From assembly GCF_003711105.1 (NCBI RefSeq), contig NZ_CP023865.1:5419001-5483000 (forward strand): a DNA stretch of 64,000 bases. The letters are read 5' to 3'. The position numbers and the translations under genes are program-made. Origin of the DNA: Actinoplanes teichomyceticus ATCC 31121 (lineage in GTDB: Bacteria; Actinomycetota; Actinomycetes; Mycobacteriales; Micromonosporaceae). Positions 8,212-15,208 of this stretch are shown here, one piece after another. The notes under the pieces were generated by a model. That model saw nothing but the letters and a program-made list of their open reading frames with translations. It was not told the origin of the DNA and did no database searches. Each line of letters begins with the position of its first letter. Within the stretch, counting starts at the first letter, position 1.

Positions 8212-10014
8212 GTGCTTGCCCCGGGAATCGTGCTCAACGACCGCTACCAGCTGACCCACCGGATCGCGGCGGGCGGGATGGGCGAGGTGTGGCGCGGCGG
8301 TGACCTGCTGCTGCGCCGCGAGATCGGGGTCAAGGTGCTGCTGCCGGCCCTGATGTCGGACCGGGAGTTCATCACCCGGTTCCGCTCCGAGGCCCGGATG
8401 ATGGCCCAGCTGCGGCATCCCGGCGTGGTCCAGGTCTACGACTACGGCGAGAACGCGGTCGTCGACGGCGAACGATTCGACTACCTGGTGATGGAGTTCA
8501 TCGAGGGCACATCGCTGTCGAACCGGATCCAGCAGGCCGGGCGGCTCTCACCGGCCGAGACGATGACCCTCACCGCCGGGGTCGCCGACGCGCTGCACGC
8601 GGCGCACCAGGCCGGCATCATCCACCGCGACGTCAAGCCCGCCAACCTGCTGGTCCGGCCGAACGGAGCGATCGTGCTGGTCGACTTCGGGGTCGCCCGG
8701 TCCCTCGGGGTCACCGGCATCACCAGCACGAACGTGGTGATGGGGTCGGTCAACTACATGGCGCCGGAACAGGCGGAGGGCCGCCCGGTCACGGCCGCCA
8801 CCGACGTGTACGCCCTGGGCGCGGTCGCCTACGCCTGCCTGACCGGCCGCCCGCCGTACGTCGGCGACAACCCGCTGGCGGTGCTCACCCAGCTGGTCCA
8901 CGGCCAGCCCCCGGTCCTGCCGCCGGACGTGCCCCGGGCGGTCGCGGCGGTGGTGATGCGCGCGCTGGCCAAGGACCCGGCGCAGCGCTTCCCGAGCGGA
9001 GCCGCCTTCGCCGACGCGGCCCGCAACGCCGGTCGCGCCCCGCACGGCGGCCCGGTCGCGCCGACCGGCGCCTGGGGTGCGCCGACGGTTCCGCACCGGG
9101 CCGCCCCGCCGAGCGGACCGCACCCGGCGATGCCGCCCACCTCGGCGCACCCCGCGACGCCGCCGACCGGACCGCACCGGCCGATGCCCGCGACCGGACC
9201 GCACCGGCCGACGCCCGCGACCGGACCGCACCGGCCGACGCCCGCGACCGGACCGCACCGGCCGATGCCCGCGACCGCCGTGCAGGCGGCCGTGCCGCCG
9301 TCCGGACCGCACCCGGCCGGGGCCGCCTTCGGAGCCGCCGCGCCGCCGGACTTCCCGGCGGCGGCCGAACCTGCCGGCCGGGGCCGCAGGCGGAATCCGG
9401 GCCTGGTGGCCGCCGCGGCCGGCCTGATCCTCGTCGGCGGCGGCGTGCTGCTGGCGGTGTGGCCGGACTCCGCCGACACACAGCAACCCCAGGTCACCGC
9501 CGGCGCCGGCCAGCAGGCGCAACCCGGCCCCACCGGCAAGCCGGCCCGGCCGACGCCGACCCGCAAGCGGGCCGAGCAGACCACGGAGCCGGACGACGAG
9601 CCGGCGGACGCCGTCACGCCCGAGGAGTCGGAGGAGGACGAGCCGGACCGGGACACGCCGCTGCCGGAGGAGGACGCCCGGGAGACGGACCCGGGCGAGG
9701 CGTGCGGTGGCGGTTACGAGCCGCGCCAACAGACCGACCTGACGTCCGCGGGCGCCGTGCAGGGCCGGGTCCACCTGCTGTACCGCGACTCCGACGCGTC
9801 GTACTGCGTGGTCACGGTGCGGACCGCCGGACTGGAGCGCAAGGCCGCCGCGTCGGCCTATCTGCAGGTGCAGGGCCAGGACCGGATCACCGACAGCGGG
9901 CCGGTGCAGTACTTCGCCGGCCCGGTCACCGCCACCGCCCCGGGCACCTGCGTGAAGTTCGGCGGCTCGATCGGCCCGCTCACCTTCGACAGCGACTTCG
10001 TGGGCTGCGAATAG
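8212..10014 (+). CDS. Receptor-type serine/threonine protein kinase (PknB family)
   Basis: A 600-residue single-pass membrane kinase. Residues 8-270 are the kinase domain: glycine loop IAAGGMGEVW, ATP lysine in GVKVLL, catalytic loop HRDVKPANLL, metal site VDFGVAR, and activation-segment end MAPEQAEG. A Pro/His-rich linker (about 280-390) contains four identical-length 9-residue repeats of the type ATGPHRPTP. One transmembrane helix follows (GLVAAAAGLILVGGGVLLAVW, about 403-423), then an acidic Pro/Thr linker and an extracellular domain of about 100 residues with cysteines at ACGGGYEP, SYCVV and TCVKFGG. The GTG start at 8212 is the only in-frame start before the glycine loop. It lacks PASTA repeats, so its ligand is not muropeptide by the usual domain. 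Confidence 0.93.
   Translation: MLAPGIVLNDRYQLTHRIAAGGMGEVWRGGDLLLRREIGVKVLLPALMSDREFITRFRSEARMMAQLRHPGVVQVYDYGENAVVDGERFDYLVMEFIEGTSLSNRIQQAGRLSPAETMTLTAGVADALHAAHQAGIIHRDVKPANLLVRPNGAIVLVDFGVARSLGVTGITSTNVVMGSVNYMAPEQAEGRPVTAATDVYALGAVAYACLTGRPPYVGDNPLAVLTQLVHGQPPVLPPDVPRAVAAVVMRALAKDPAQRFPSGAAFADAARNAGRAPHGGPVAPTGAWGAPTVPHRAAPPSGPHPAMPPTSAHPATPPTGPHRPMPATGPHRPTPATGPHRPTPATGPHRPMPATAVQAAVPPSGPHPAGAAFGAAAPPDFPAAAEPAGRGRRRNPGLVAAAAGLILVGGGVLLAVWPDSADTQQPQVTAGAGQQAQPGPTGKPARPTPTRKRAEQTTEPDDEPADAVTPEESEEDEPDRDTPLPEEDARETDPGEACGGGYEPRQQTDLTSAGAVQGRVHLLYRDSDASYCVVTVRTAGLERKAAASAYLQVQGQDRITDSGPVQYFAGPVTATAPGTCVKFGGSIGPLTFDSDFVGCE
9163..9270 (+). repeat. Four 27-bp in-frame tandem repeats in the kinase linker
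   Basis: Four near-identical 27-bp units (gcgaccggaccgcaccggcc plus 7 bases) encode (A/P)TGPHRP(M/T)P. The unit length is a multiple of three, so copy changes would alter linker length without breaking the frame. Confidence 0.85.
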
Positions 10015-10060
10015 CCCCGGAATTCCTCAACGCGGCGGCCGCCCGGTCGATCGGGGCGAC

Positions 10061-10846
10061 ATGACCGGCGAACGATGGCGGGGACAGGCGGGAGCGAGAG
10101 CCGCGCTGATCGGCCTCGCGCTGGGCGTGCTGGCGCTGGGCTGGCTCGCCGCGCTGGGCGCCGGCCGGTGGCCGGTCGGCGTGGTCGTCGCGGTCGACCT
10201 GCTGCTGGTGGCGGTCTGCGCGCGCCATCTCCGGGCCGCCGGCGCCGAGCCGGGTGACGACGCCGGCGCCGGTCCGCAGCCGCCGTACGACAGCCTGACC
10301 GGCCTGCCCGGCCGGCGGACGCTGACCGCCGTGCTGGAACGCACCCTGCCCGTCGCCGACGCCGACCAGGAGCCGGCCGGCCTGGTGCTGCTCGACGTGA
10401 CCGGCCTCGCCGACGTCAACGACACGCTCGGCCGGCGCGTCGGTGACCTGCTGCTGGCCGAGATGGCGGCCCGGCTGACCGCCGCGGTGCGCGACACCGA
10501 CACGGTCGCGCGCTCCGGCGGCGACGAGTTCGCCGTGCTGCTCCCCCAGGTCGGCTCCGCGCCGGCCGCGCTGGAGACGGCCCGTCGCCTGCGGGACGCC
10601 GTGCGGGGCCCGGCCGACCTGGACGGCTTCCAGGTCCAGCTCAGCGTCACGGCCGGCGCCGCCGTCTATCCGGTGCACGCGACCACCGCGACCGAACTGC
10701 TGCACCGGGCGGAGGCCGCGCTGCGGGCCGCCGGGCAGTCCCGCGACGGCGTCGTGGCGTACGGCGAGCGCTCCCGCCCCGAGGTGCCGTCCCGCCCGGG
10801 ACGGCCGGCTCTCGACGCCGCCCGCCGATCCGGCCGGGCCCGCTGA
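10061..10846 (+). CDS. Membrane-anchored diguanylate cyclase (GGDEF)
   Basis: A 261-residue protein with two N-terminal transmembrane helices (AALIGLALGVLALGWLAAL, VGVVVAVDLLLVAVC) and one cytoplasmic GGDEF domain (about 80-245). The active-site loop RSGGDEF is intact and the inhibitory I-site RDTD lies five residues ahead of it, so it should make cyclic di-GMP from two GTP with product inhibition. DSLTGLPGRR marks the domain start. The C-terminal 20 residues are Arg/Pro-rich. It follows the kinase gene on the same strand by 46 bases and could share its transcript. No sensor domain is visible. Confidence 0.92.
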   Translation: MTGERWRGQAGARAALIGLALGVLALGWLAALGAGRWPVGVVVAVDLLLVAVCARHLRAAGAEPGDDAGAGPQPPYDSLTGLPGRRTLTAVLERTLPVADADQEPAGLVLLDVTGLADVNDTLGRRVGDLLLAEMAARLTAAVRDTDTVARSGGDEFAVLLPQVGSAPAALETARRLRDAVRGPADLDGFQVQLSVTAGAAVYPVHATTATELLHRAEAALRAAGQSRDGVVAYGERSRPEVPSRPGRPALDAARRSGRAR

Positions 10847-10877
10847 CCGCGAGCCGTACCGGCCGGGTGCTCGCCGC

Positions 10878-11213
10878 TCACCACCAGCATCCCGAGGACG
10901 GCCAGGGCGAGCAGGCCCGGCCGAGCCGCAGGCCGCCGACCCCGGCGCCCACCGGGGCGGGCGCGGCGCGTCCGGCGGTGGGCAGGTCGTCACGGGTCCC
11001 CCCGGGGGCGGGCGCGGCGCGTCCGGGGGTGGGCAGGTCGTCGCGGGTCCCCGCGGGGGCGGGCGCGGCGCGTCCGGCGGTGGGCAGGTCGTCACGGGTC
11101 CCCGCCGGGTGACCGGCGGCGGGCAGCGCCAGGGCGAGTCCGGCCAGCAGGAACAGGAGGGTCGCGGCGGCGTACCGCCCGCCGAGCCGTCGTACCTCGA
11201 TCGCCGCGCCCAT
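10878..11213 (-). CDS. Small membrane protein with 17-residue repeats, possibly frameshifted
   Basis: An unrecognised 111-residue protein. From ATG 11213 it has one transmembrane helix (AAATLLFLLAGLALALPAAG) followed by three copies of a 17-residue repeat of the form GTRDDLPTAGRAAPAPx, encoded by 51-bp DNA repeats. After the repeats the annotated frame ends in CSPWPSSGCWW. The next frame reads LLALAVLGMLVVSG, a good second transmembrane helix, so a frameshift near 10930 is likely. A promoter with two regulator boxes lies directly upstream. The XRE/TPR regulator precedes it on the same strand, and both have copies of the same operator. Function unknown. Confidence 0.55.
   Translation of the reverse strand: MGAAIEVRRLGGRYAAATLLFLLAGLALALPAAGHPAGTRDDLPTAGRAAPAPAGTRDDLPTPGRAAPAPGGTRDDLPTAGRAAPAPVGAGVGGLRLGRACSPWPSSGCWW
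10961..11110 (+). repeat. Three 51-bp tandem repeats
   Basis: Units begin at 10961, 11012 and 11063 with gcgcggcgcgtccgg and differ at a few bases. They lie within the minus-strand small membrane protein gene and keep its frame (17 codons per unit). Confidence 0.8.
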
Positions 11214-11229
11214 CCCCGCCCCCACGTGT

Positions 11230-11275
11230 ATTACTAGAGTCATCACTACCGTAATCGGCGCGGGGAACAGCGTCA
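11230..11275 (-). promoter_or_regulatory. Promoter of the small membrane protein with two overlapping regulator boxes
   Basis: On the minus strand TTGACG (complement of 11270-11275), a 17-bp spacer and TACGGT (complement of 11247-11252) form a good sigma-70-type promoter. The box ATCACTACCGTAAT (11242-11255) covers the -10, and ATTACTAGAGTCAT (11230-11243) covers the start of transcription. Both resemble the perfect palindrome ATTACTGCAGTAAT upstream of the XRE regulator gene, with 11 of 14 matches each. A third copy, ATGACTGTAGTAAT (12 of 14), is at 11312-11325. The placement implies repression. Confidence 0.6.
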
Positions 11276-11335
11276 ACGCCAGGGACAGCGGAGATCGGGC
11301 GCGACCCGTGGATGACTGTAGTAATTGCCTGCGGG

Positions 11336-12631
11336 CTACGTCCCGCCGAGCTCGTTCAGCTCTCGCCAGAGCCGGGCGGCCCGCCGGTAGTCGGCCATCC
11401 CCTCGGCCGCCCGCGCGGCGTCCCGCAGCATCCGCGCCGCCTCGCCGGTCCGGCCGGTCGCGGCCAGCGCGCCACCGAGCGCGTGCCGGAAACGCACACC
11501 GTCCGGGCCGTTCAGCGTGCCGACGTCCACGGCCGACGCCATCTCGACGGCCTGCTCCAGAGCTCCGGTGGCGATCGCGTACCGCACCTCGAGGGCCCGC
11601 AACCGGCCGCTGTCGACATCCGACCCGGCCGCGGTCGCGGCCCGCGCGGCCTGCATGTGCGGCTCGATCTCGACCGGGTCGGCGCCCAGGTCCAGCAGCG
11701 TGGAGGCGGCCGCCCGGCTGAACCGGGCCCAGTCCCGCAACGGCGTACGCGGATCGGCCAGCATCCGCCGCGCGCCACCGAGCAGCTCCACCGCCCGTTC
11801 CCGCTCACCCACCCCGGCCAGCGCGGCGCCGGCCGCCCACCGGGCCCGCCCGCTGATCGCCGGGCTGCCGAGCTCCTCGGCCATCGCCAGCATGGTGTTC
11901 ACCAGGCGGACGATCTCGGTGCCGCCCCCGGACTCGGCGAGCACGGAGATGTGCACGGCCAGCAGCTTGACGTGCTCGCTGCTGCCGCGGAACGCGGACG
12001 CGTGGATGTCCCGCCCGGCCTGTTCCACGTGCGTGAACGCCTCGTCCAACCGGCCCAGGTCACGCGCCGCGGCGGCCAGCGCGACCCGTACCCGCACCCG
12101 CGCCTCGACGACCCCGACCGCGTCGGCGGCCGGCAGCAGGGCGTTCAGCACCTCGTACCGCCCGGCCCGGTCGCCGCGCAGCTCGCGCACCTGCTCCAGC
12201 GCCATGCCGTGGCTGAGGACCGCGCCCGGATTGCCGGCGGCGACGGCGGACTCGTACATCCCGGTGATCCACCGCTCGGCCCGCTCCAGGTCACCCTGGT
12301 CGATGGCGCTCGCGGCGAGCAGTTGCCGGGCCAGGTCGGCGTCCGGCGGCGCGGTGGCCGCCGGCCCGGCGGCGGGCCCGGCGGCGGACTCCACGGCGGA
12401 CTCGGCGGCGCCGAGGCAGAGGTCGCCGGTCAGCGCGGTCACCGGCACGCCCAGAGTCCTGGCGAGGTGCGCGGCCACATCCAGGGTCGGCACCCGGGCG
12501 CCGGACTCCAGCAGCGAGACGTAGGACTGGTTGACCGCGCCGGACGCCAGGTCACGCTGGGAGAGGCCGCGCCCGGTGCGCAGCTTCCGCAGCCGGACGC
12601 CGAACTCCGGCTGAGAGATCTGGGCGACCAC
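11336..12631 (-). CDS. XRE-family transcriptional regulator with TPR-like C-terminus
   Basis: A 431-residue regulator. Residues 8-65 are a Cro/C1 helix-turn-helix (FGVRLRKLRTGRGLSQRDLASGAVNQSYVSLLESGARVPTLDV, quoted as a region with LSQRDLA and SYVSLLESG as the key helices). The remaining roughly 340 residues are Ala/Leu-rich helical pairs typical of tetratricopeptide repeats, as in peptide-sensing or secondary-metabolism regulators. I prefer the GTG at 12631 to the one at 12637 because AGGA then sits 7 bases upstream. Its own promoter contains a perfect copy of the box found at the small membrane protein gene downstream, so it probably represses itself and that gene. The ligand is unknown. 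Confidence 0.85.
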   Translation of the reverse strand: MVAQISQPEFGVRLRKLRTGRGLSQRDLASGAVNQSYVSLLESGARVPTLDVAAHLARTLGVPVTALTGDLCLGAAESAVESAAGPAAGPAATAPPDADLARQLLAASAIDQGDLERAERWITGMYESAVAAGNPGAVLSHGMALEQVRELRGDRAGRYEVLNALLPAADAVGVVEARVRVRVALAAAARDLGRLDEAFTHVEQAGRDIHASAFRGSSEHVKLLAVHISVLAESGGGTEIVRLVNTMLAMAEELGSPAISGRARWAAGAALAGVGERERAVELLGGARRMLADPRTPLRDWARFSRAAASTLLDLGADPVEIEPHMQAARAATAAGSDVDSGRLRALEVRYAIATGALEQAVEMASAVDVGTLNGPDGVRFRHALGGALAATGRTGEAARMLRDAARAAEGMADYRRAARLWRELNELGGT

Positions 12632-12683
12632 GAGCACATCCTGTCAGCGGACCACGCGGCCGCGCCGGGCCGCCTTCCCGCTG

Positions 12684-12713
12684 AGATTACTGCAGTAATG
12701 AACCGGCCATCAA
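12684..12713 (-). promoter_or_regulatory. Autoregulated promoter of the XRE regulator
   Basis: On the minus strand TTGATG (complement of 12708-12713), an 18-bp spacer and TAATCT (complement of 12684-12689) form the promoter. The perfect 14-bp palindrome ATTACTGCAGTAAT (12686-12699) overlaps the -10. Such a site is expected for autorepression by the downstream HTH protein. Confidence 0.6.
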
Positions 12714-12918
12714 CGCCGTGTCACCGCCGAGGTCGTCGCCCCGCTCCGCGCCGGGACCGCCGCGACCGGCGCCGCTAGGAGCGCCGCGCCGCGCCTCGCC
12801 GGGCCAGATGACCGGGTCCACGCCGACGCGGCCAGGTCAGAGCCGCGCCAGCGACGCGGGACCGGGCCGCATGAGCCGCGTCAGCGACGCACGACCGGGC
12901 TGTGTGACGATCGTCAGC

Positions 12919-13200
12919 GGCGCGCAGCCAGGGCCGCATGACCAGCGTCAGCGGCGCGCAGCCAGGGCCGCATGACCAGCGTCAGCGGCGCGCAGCCGAG
13001 GCCGCATGACCAGCGTCAGCGGCGCGCAGCCGAGGCCGCATGACCAGCGTCAGCGGCGCGCAGCCGAGGCCGCATGACCAGCGTCAGCGGCGCGCAGCCG
13101 AGGCCGCATGACCAGCGTCAGCGGCGCGCAGCCGAGGCCGCATGACCAGCGTCAGCGGCGCGCAGCCGAGGCCGCATGACCAGCGTCAGCGGCGCGCGGC
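12919..13200 (+). repeat. 34-bp minisatellite, eight full copies plus a ninth inside the methyltransferase gene
   Basis: Units start every 34 bp at 12919, 12953, 12987, 13021, 13055, 13089, 13123, 13157 and 13191. The consensus begins ggcgcgcagccgaggccgca and ends with 14 more bases; the first two units have agccaggg and the rest agccgagg. Two more diverged units can be seen from about 12850. The last unit contains the final codons and stop (GCGCGCCGCTGA on the minus strand) of the methyltransferase gene, so the array appears to be a copied-out 3' end of that gene. The 34-bp period is not a multiple of three, there are no spacers, and no unit forms a strong hairpin. Confidence 0.9.
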
Positions 13201-13932
13201 CAGGGCCGCGTGGCGGCCCTCGCGCCAGAGGGCTCCCGCCTCGCCGAAACCGGCGGCGCGGGCCGTGGCGGCGTGCCAGTTCAGGCCGGCGGTGAAGGCG
13301 GCCGGCGGCCGGTCGCGGAAGAGGCGGGCGCGGGCGGCCATCAGATGCCGGAATTCCGGTACGGCGGCGAGCTCTCCCCACCACTGTGCCCAGGCCAGCT
13401 CGGCGGCGGCCTCGCCGGGCCCGGGGTCGAGGGCGGCCATCAGCTCGGGCAGGCCGTCGTCGGGCATCAGGTCGGCGACGACGAGCAGCCCGCCGGGGGC
13501 GAGGGCGTCGCGGGCGGCCGCGTACAGCGCCCGGATCGCCTCCGGGGTCAGGTAGTGCACGGTCATCACCGCGGTGATCAGGTCGTGTGCGCCCCCGGTG
13601 GCGGCCGGCCAGCTCGCCGCCAGGTCGGCGCGGACCACGCCGACCGTGCCGGGCAGCCCGGCGCGGGCCAGTTCGAGCAGCACCGGGTCGAGGTCGACCA
13701 GGGTGATCGTGGCGTCCGGCCAGCGGGTGGCCATCCGTTCGGCGAGCAGGCCGGGGCCGCCGCCGAGGTCGAGCACCCGGCCGGGCGGCGCGCCGCGCAG
13801 CGCTTCGACGGCGGCGCCGAGGACGCGTTCCAGCCCGGCCAGCCCGGGGACGAAGCTGGTCATCATCGCGTCCCAGGTGGTACGCCAGCCGGCGACGCGG
13901 GCGGGGTCGAGCGCGATCGGCGTCGTCGTCAT
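13186..13932 (-). CDS. Class I SAM-dependent methyltransferase
   Basis: A 248-residue cytoplasmic methyltransferase. The SAM-binding motif I VLDLGGGPGLLAERM (about residues 55-69) is clear, followed by the acidic motif II ITLVDLDP and motif III DLAASWPAATGGAHDLITAVMTVHYL. The length is typical of the Methyltransf_25/UbiE-like group acting on small molecules. The last six residues (ALAARR) and the stop codon lie in the first unit of a 34-bp tandem array that extends downstream. It is transcribed apart from the PLP operon. A weak Zur-like palindrome lies about 60 bases upstream. Confidence 0.88.
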   Translation of the reverse strand: MTTTPIALDPARVAGWRTTWDAMMTSFVPGLAGLERVLGAAVEALRGAPPGRVLDLGGGPGLLAERMATRWPDATITLVDLDPVLLELARAGLPGTVGVVRADLAASWPAATGGAHDLITAVMTVHYLTPEAIRALYAAARDALAPGGLLVVADLMPDDGLPELMAALDPGPGEAAAELAWAQWWGELAAVPEFRHLMAARARLFRDRPPAAFTAGLNWHAATARAAGFGEAGALWREGRHAALAARR

Positions 13933-13988
13933 GGCTGCTGCTTTCTGAACCCACGGAGATGGCTCCCCGGACCTGACCCAACGGGAAA

Positions 13989-14003
13989 TGACAACCGTTT
14001 TTA
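13989..14003 (-). promoter_or_regulatory. Possible Fur/Zur-type box upstream of the methyltransferase
   Basis: TGACAACCGTTTTTA (complement TAAAAACGGTTGTCA) is an AT-rich imperfect palindrome 57-71 bases upstream of the methyltransferase start. It resembles the actinobacterial Zur box TGAAAATGATTTTCA at about 10 of 15 positions. It is only suggestive. Confidence 0.25.
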
Positions 14004-14020
14004 ACAGATCCCGGTCGCGG

Positions 14021-15208
14021 CTACGCGGAATTCAGCTCGGCGAGCCGGGCGAGCAGCCGGTCGATCTCCTGCGCGGTGTTGTAGACGTGCAGGCTCACCC
14101 GTACCGAGGCGGTCTCCTCGCCATGCTCCCCCTGGCAGTGACCGTCGGCCCGGACCAGCAGCCCGTCCGCGGCCAGGATGAACCCGAGGTCGTTGGAGCC
14201 GATCGCGCGGTGCCGGAAGGTGACGATGCCCTGCCGGCGCTGCACCGCCGACCCGGCGGCCAGGCTGTCCTGACAGCCGAGCACCTGGTAGGCGTCCAGC
14301 CCGGACAGTCCCGCGGTGAGCCGGGCGCCCAGGTCCCGCGTCCACCGGGCGATCCGGTCCGGCCCGGCCGCGTCCAGCCAGTCCAGCGCCGCGGCCAGGC
14401 TGACGATGCCGCTGGTGTTCGGCGTGCCCTGCCAGCCGGCCGGGACGTACGCCGGGCCGCGCCGGTTGCCGGCCCAGATCACGCCGGTGCCGGGCAGGGC
14501 CATCGCCTTGTGCCCGGAGAACACCAGGAAGTCCACGTCCAGATCGGCCACCGACACCGGCATGTGCCCGACACTCTGCGCGGCGTCCAGGCAGATCGGC
14601 ACCTCCGGCCCGGCGGCGGCGCGCAACCGGGCCAGGTGCATGTCGTTGCCGTACACGTGGTGCACGTGGGTGGCCGCGATCATCCTGGTCCGCGGGGTGA
14701 CCAGCTCGGCGAGGCGGGCGGCGTCGTAGTCGTGGGCGCTGTCGTACGGCATGGCGCGCAGGGTGACCCGGGCGCCGCCAGCCCGGGCCACGGCGGCGGC
14801 CTCCTGCCAGGGCGCGATGTTGGCGTTGTGGTCGGCGAACGGGACCACGATCTCGTCGCCGTCCCGCAGCTGGGGCGCCAGCCAGTCCCGGGCGACCGCG
14901 CGCAGCCCCTCGGTGGCGCCGCTGACGAAGTGCACGCCGGAGCGCTCCGGCGCCGGGTCGGCCAGGAAGGCGCGCACCCGGTCGCGGGCCTGCTCGACCC
15001 GGGCGGTGGTGCGGTTGGCCCAGGGGTACGTGCCCCGGGCCGCGTTGGCGTTCTCGCTGGTCAAATACGCCATGACGGCGTCCAGGACGGGCTGCGGCTT
15101 CTGCGCGGTGGCAGCGCTGTCCAGGTACGCCACGTCCGGGTGGGCGGTGACGATCGGGAACTGCTCGCGCAGCGCGCGCTGCCAGGACGCCGGCTCAGTC
15201 GCGGACAA
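14021..15208 (-). CDS. SufS/CsdA-like cysteine desulfurase (aminotransferase class V)
   Basis: A 395-residue fold-type I PLP enzyme. The PLP lysine is in VFSGHKAMALPGTG (about residues 228-241), with CLDAAQSVGHMP supplying the pyridine-nitrogen aspartate and ATHVHHVYG the ring-stacking histidine. The C-terminal loop VRADGHCQGEH aligns with the SufS loop carrying the sulfur-accepting cysteine, so desulfuration of cysteine to a protein persulfide is plausible. It is the last gene of a three-gene operon: its first 14 bases overlap the end of the cysteine-synthase/rhodanese gene. No suf or isc assembly genes are nearby, so I infer a role in a dedicated pathway rather than general Fe-S assembly. 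Confidence 0.85.
   Translation of the reverse strand: MSATEPASWQRALREQFPIVTAHPDVAYLDSAATAQKPQPVLDAVMAYLTSENANAARGTYPWANRTTARVEQARDRVRAFLADPAPERSGVHFVSGATEGLRAVARDWLAPQLRDGDEIVVPFADHNANIAPWQEAAAVARAGGARVTLRAMPYDSAHDYDAARLAELVTPRTRMIAATHVHHVYGNDMHLARLRAAAGPEVPICLDAAQSVGHMPVSVADLDVDFLVFSGHKAMALPGTGVIWAGNRRGPAYVPAGWQGTPNTSGIVSLAAALDWLDAAGPDRIARWTRDLGARLTAGLSGLDAYQVLGCQDSLAAGSAVQRRQGIVTFRHRAIGSNDLGFILAADGLLVRADGHCQGEHGEETASVRVSLHVYNTAQEIDRLLARLAELNSA

Noticed and set aside
12919..13200. CRISPR array or transposon ends
   Set aside because: The units are head-to-tail without spacers and derive from the adjacent coding sequence; no transposase is present.
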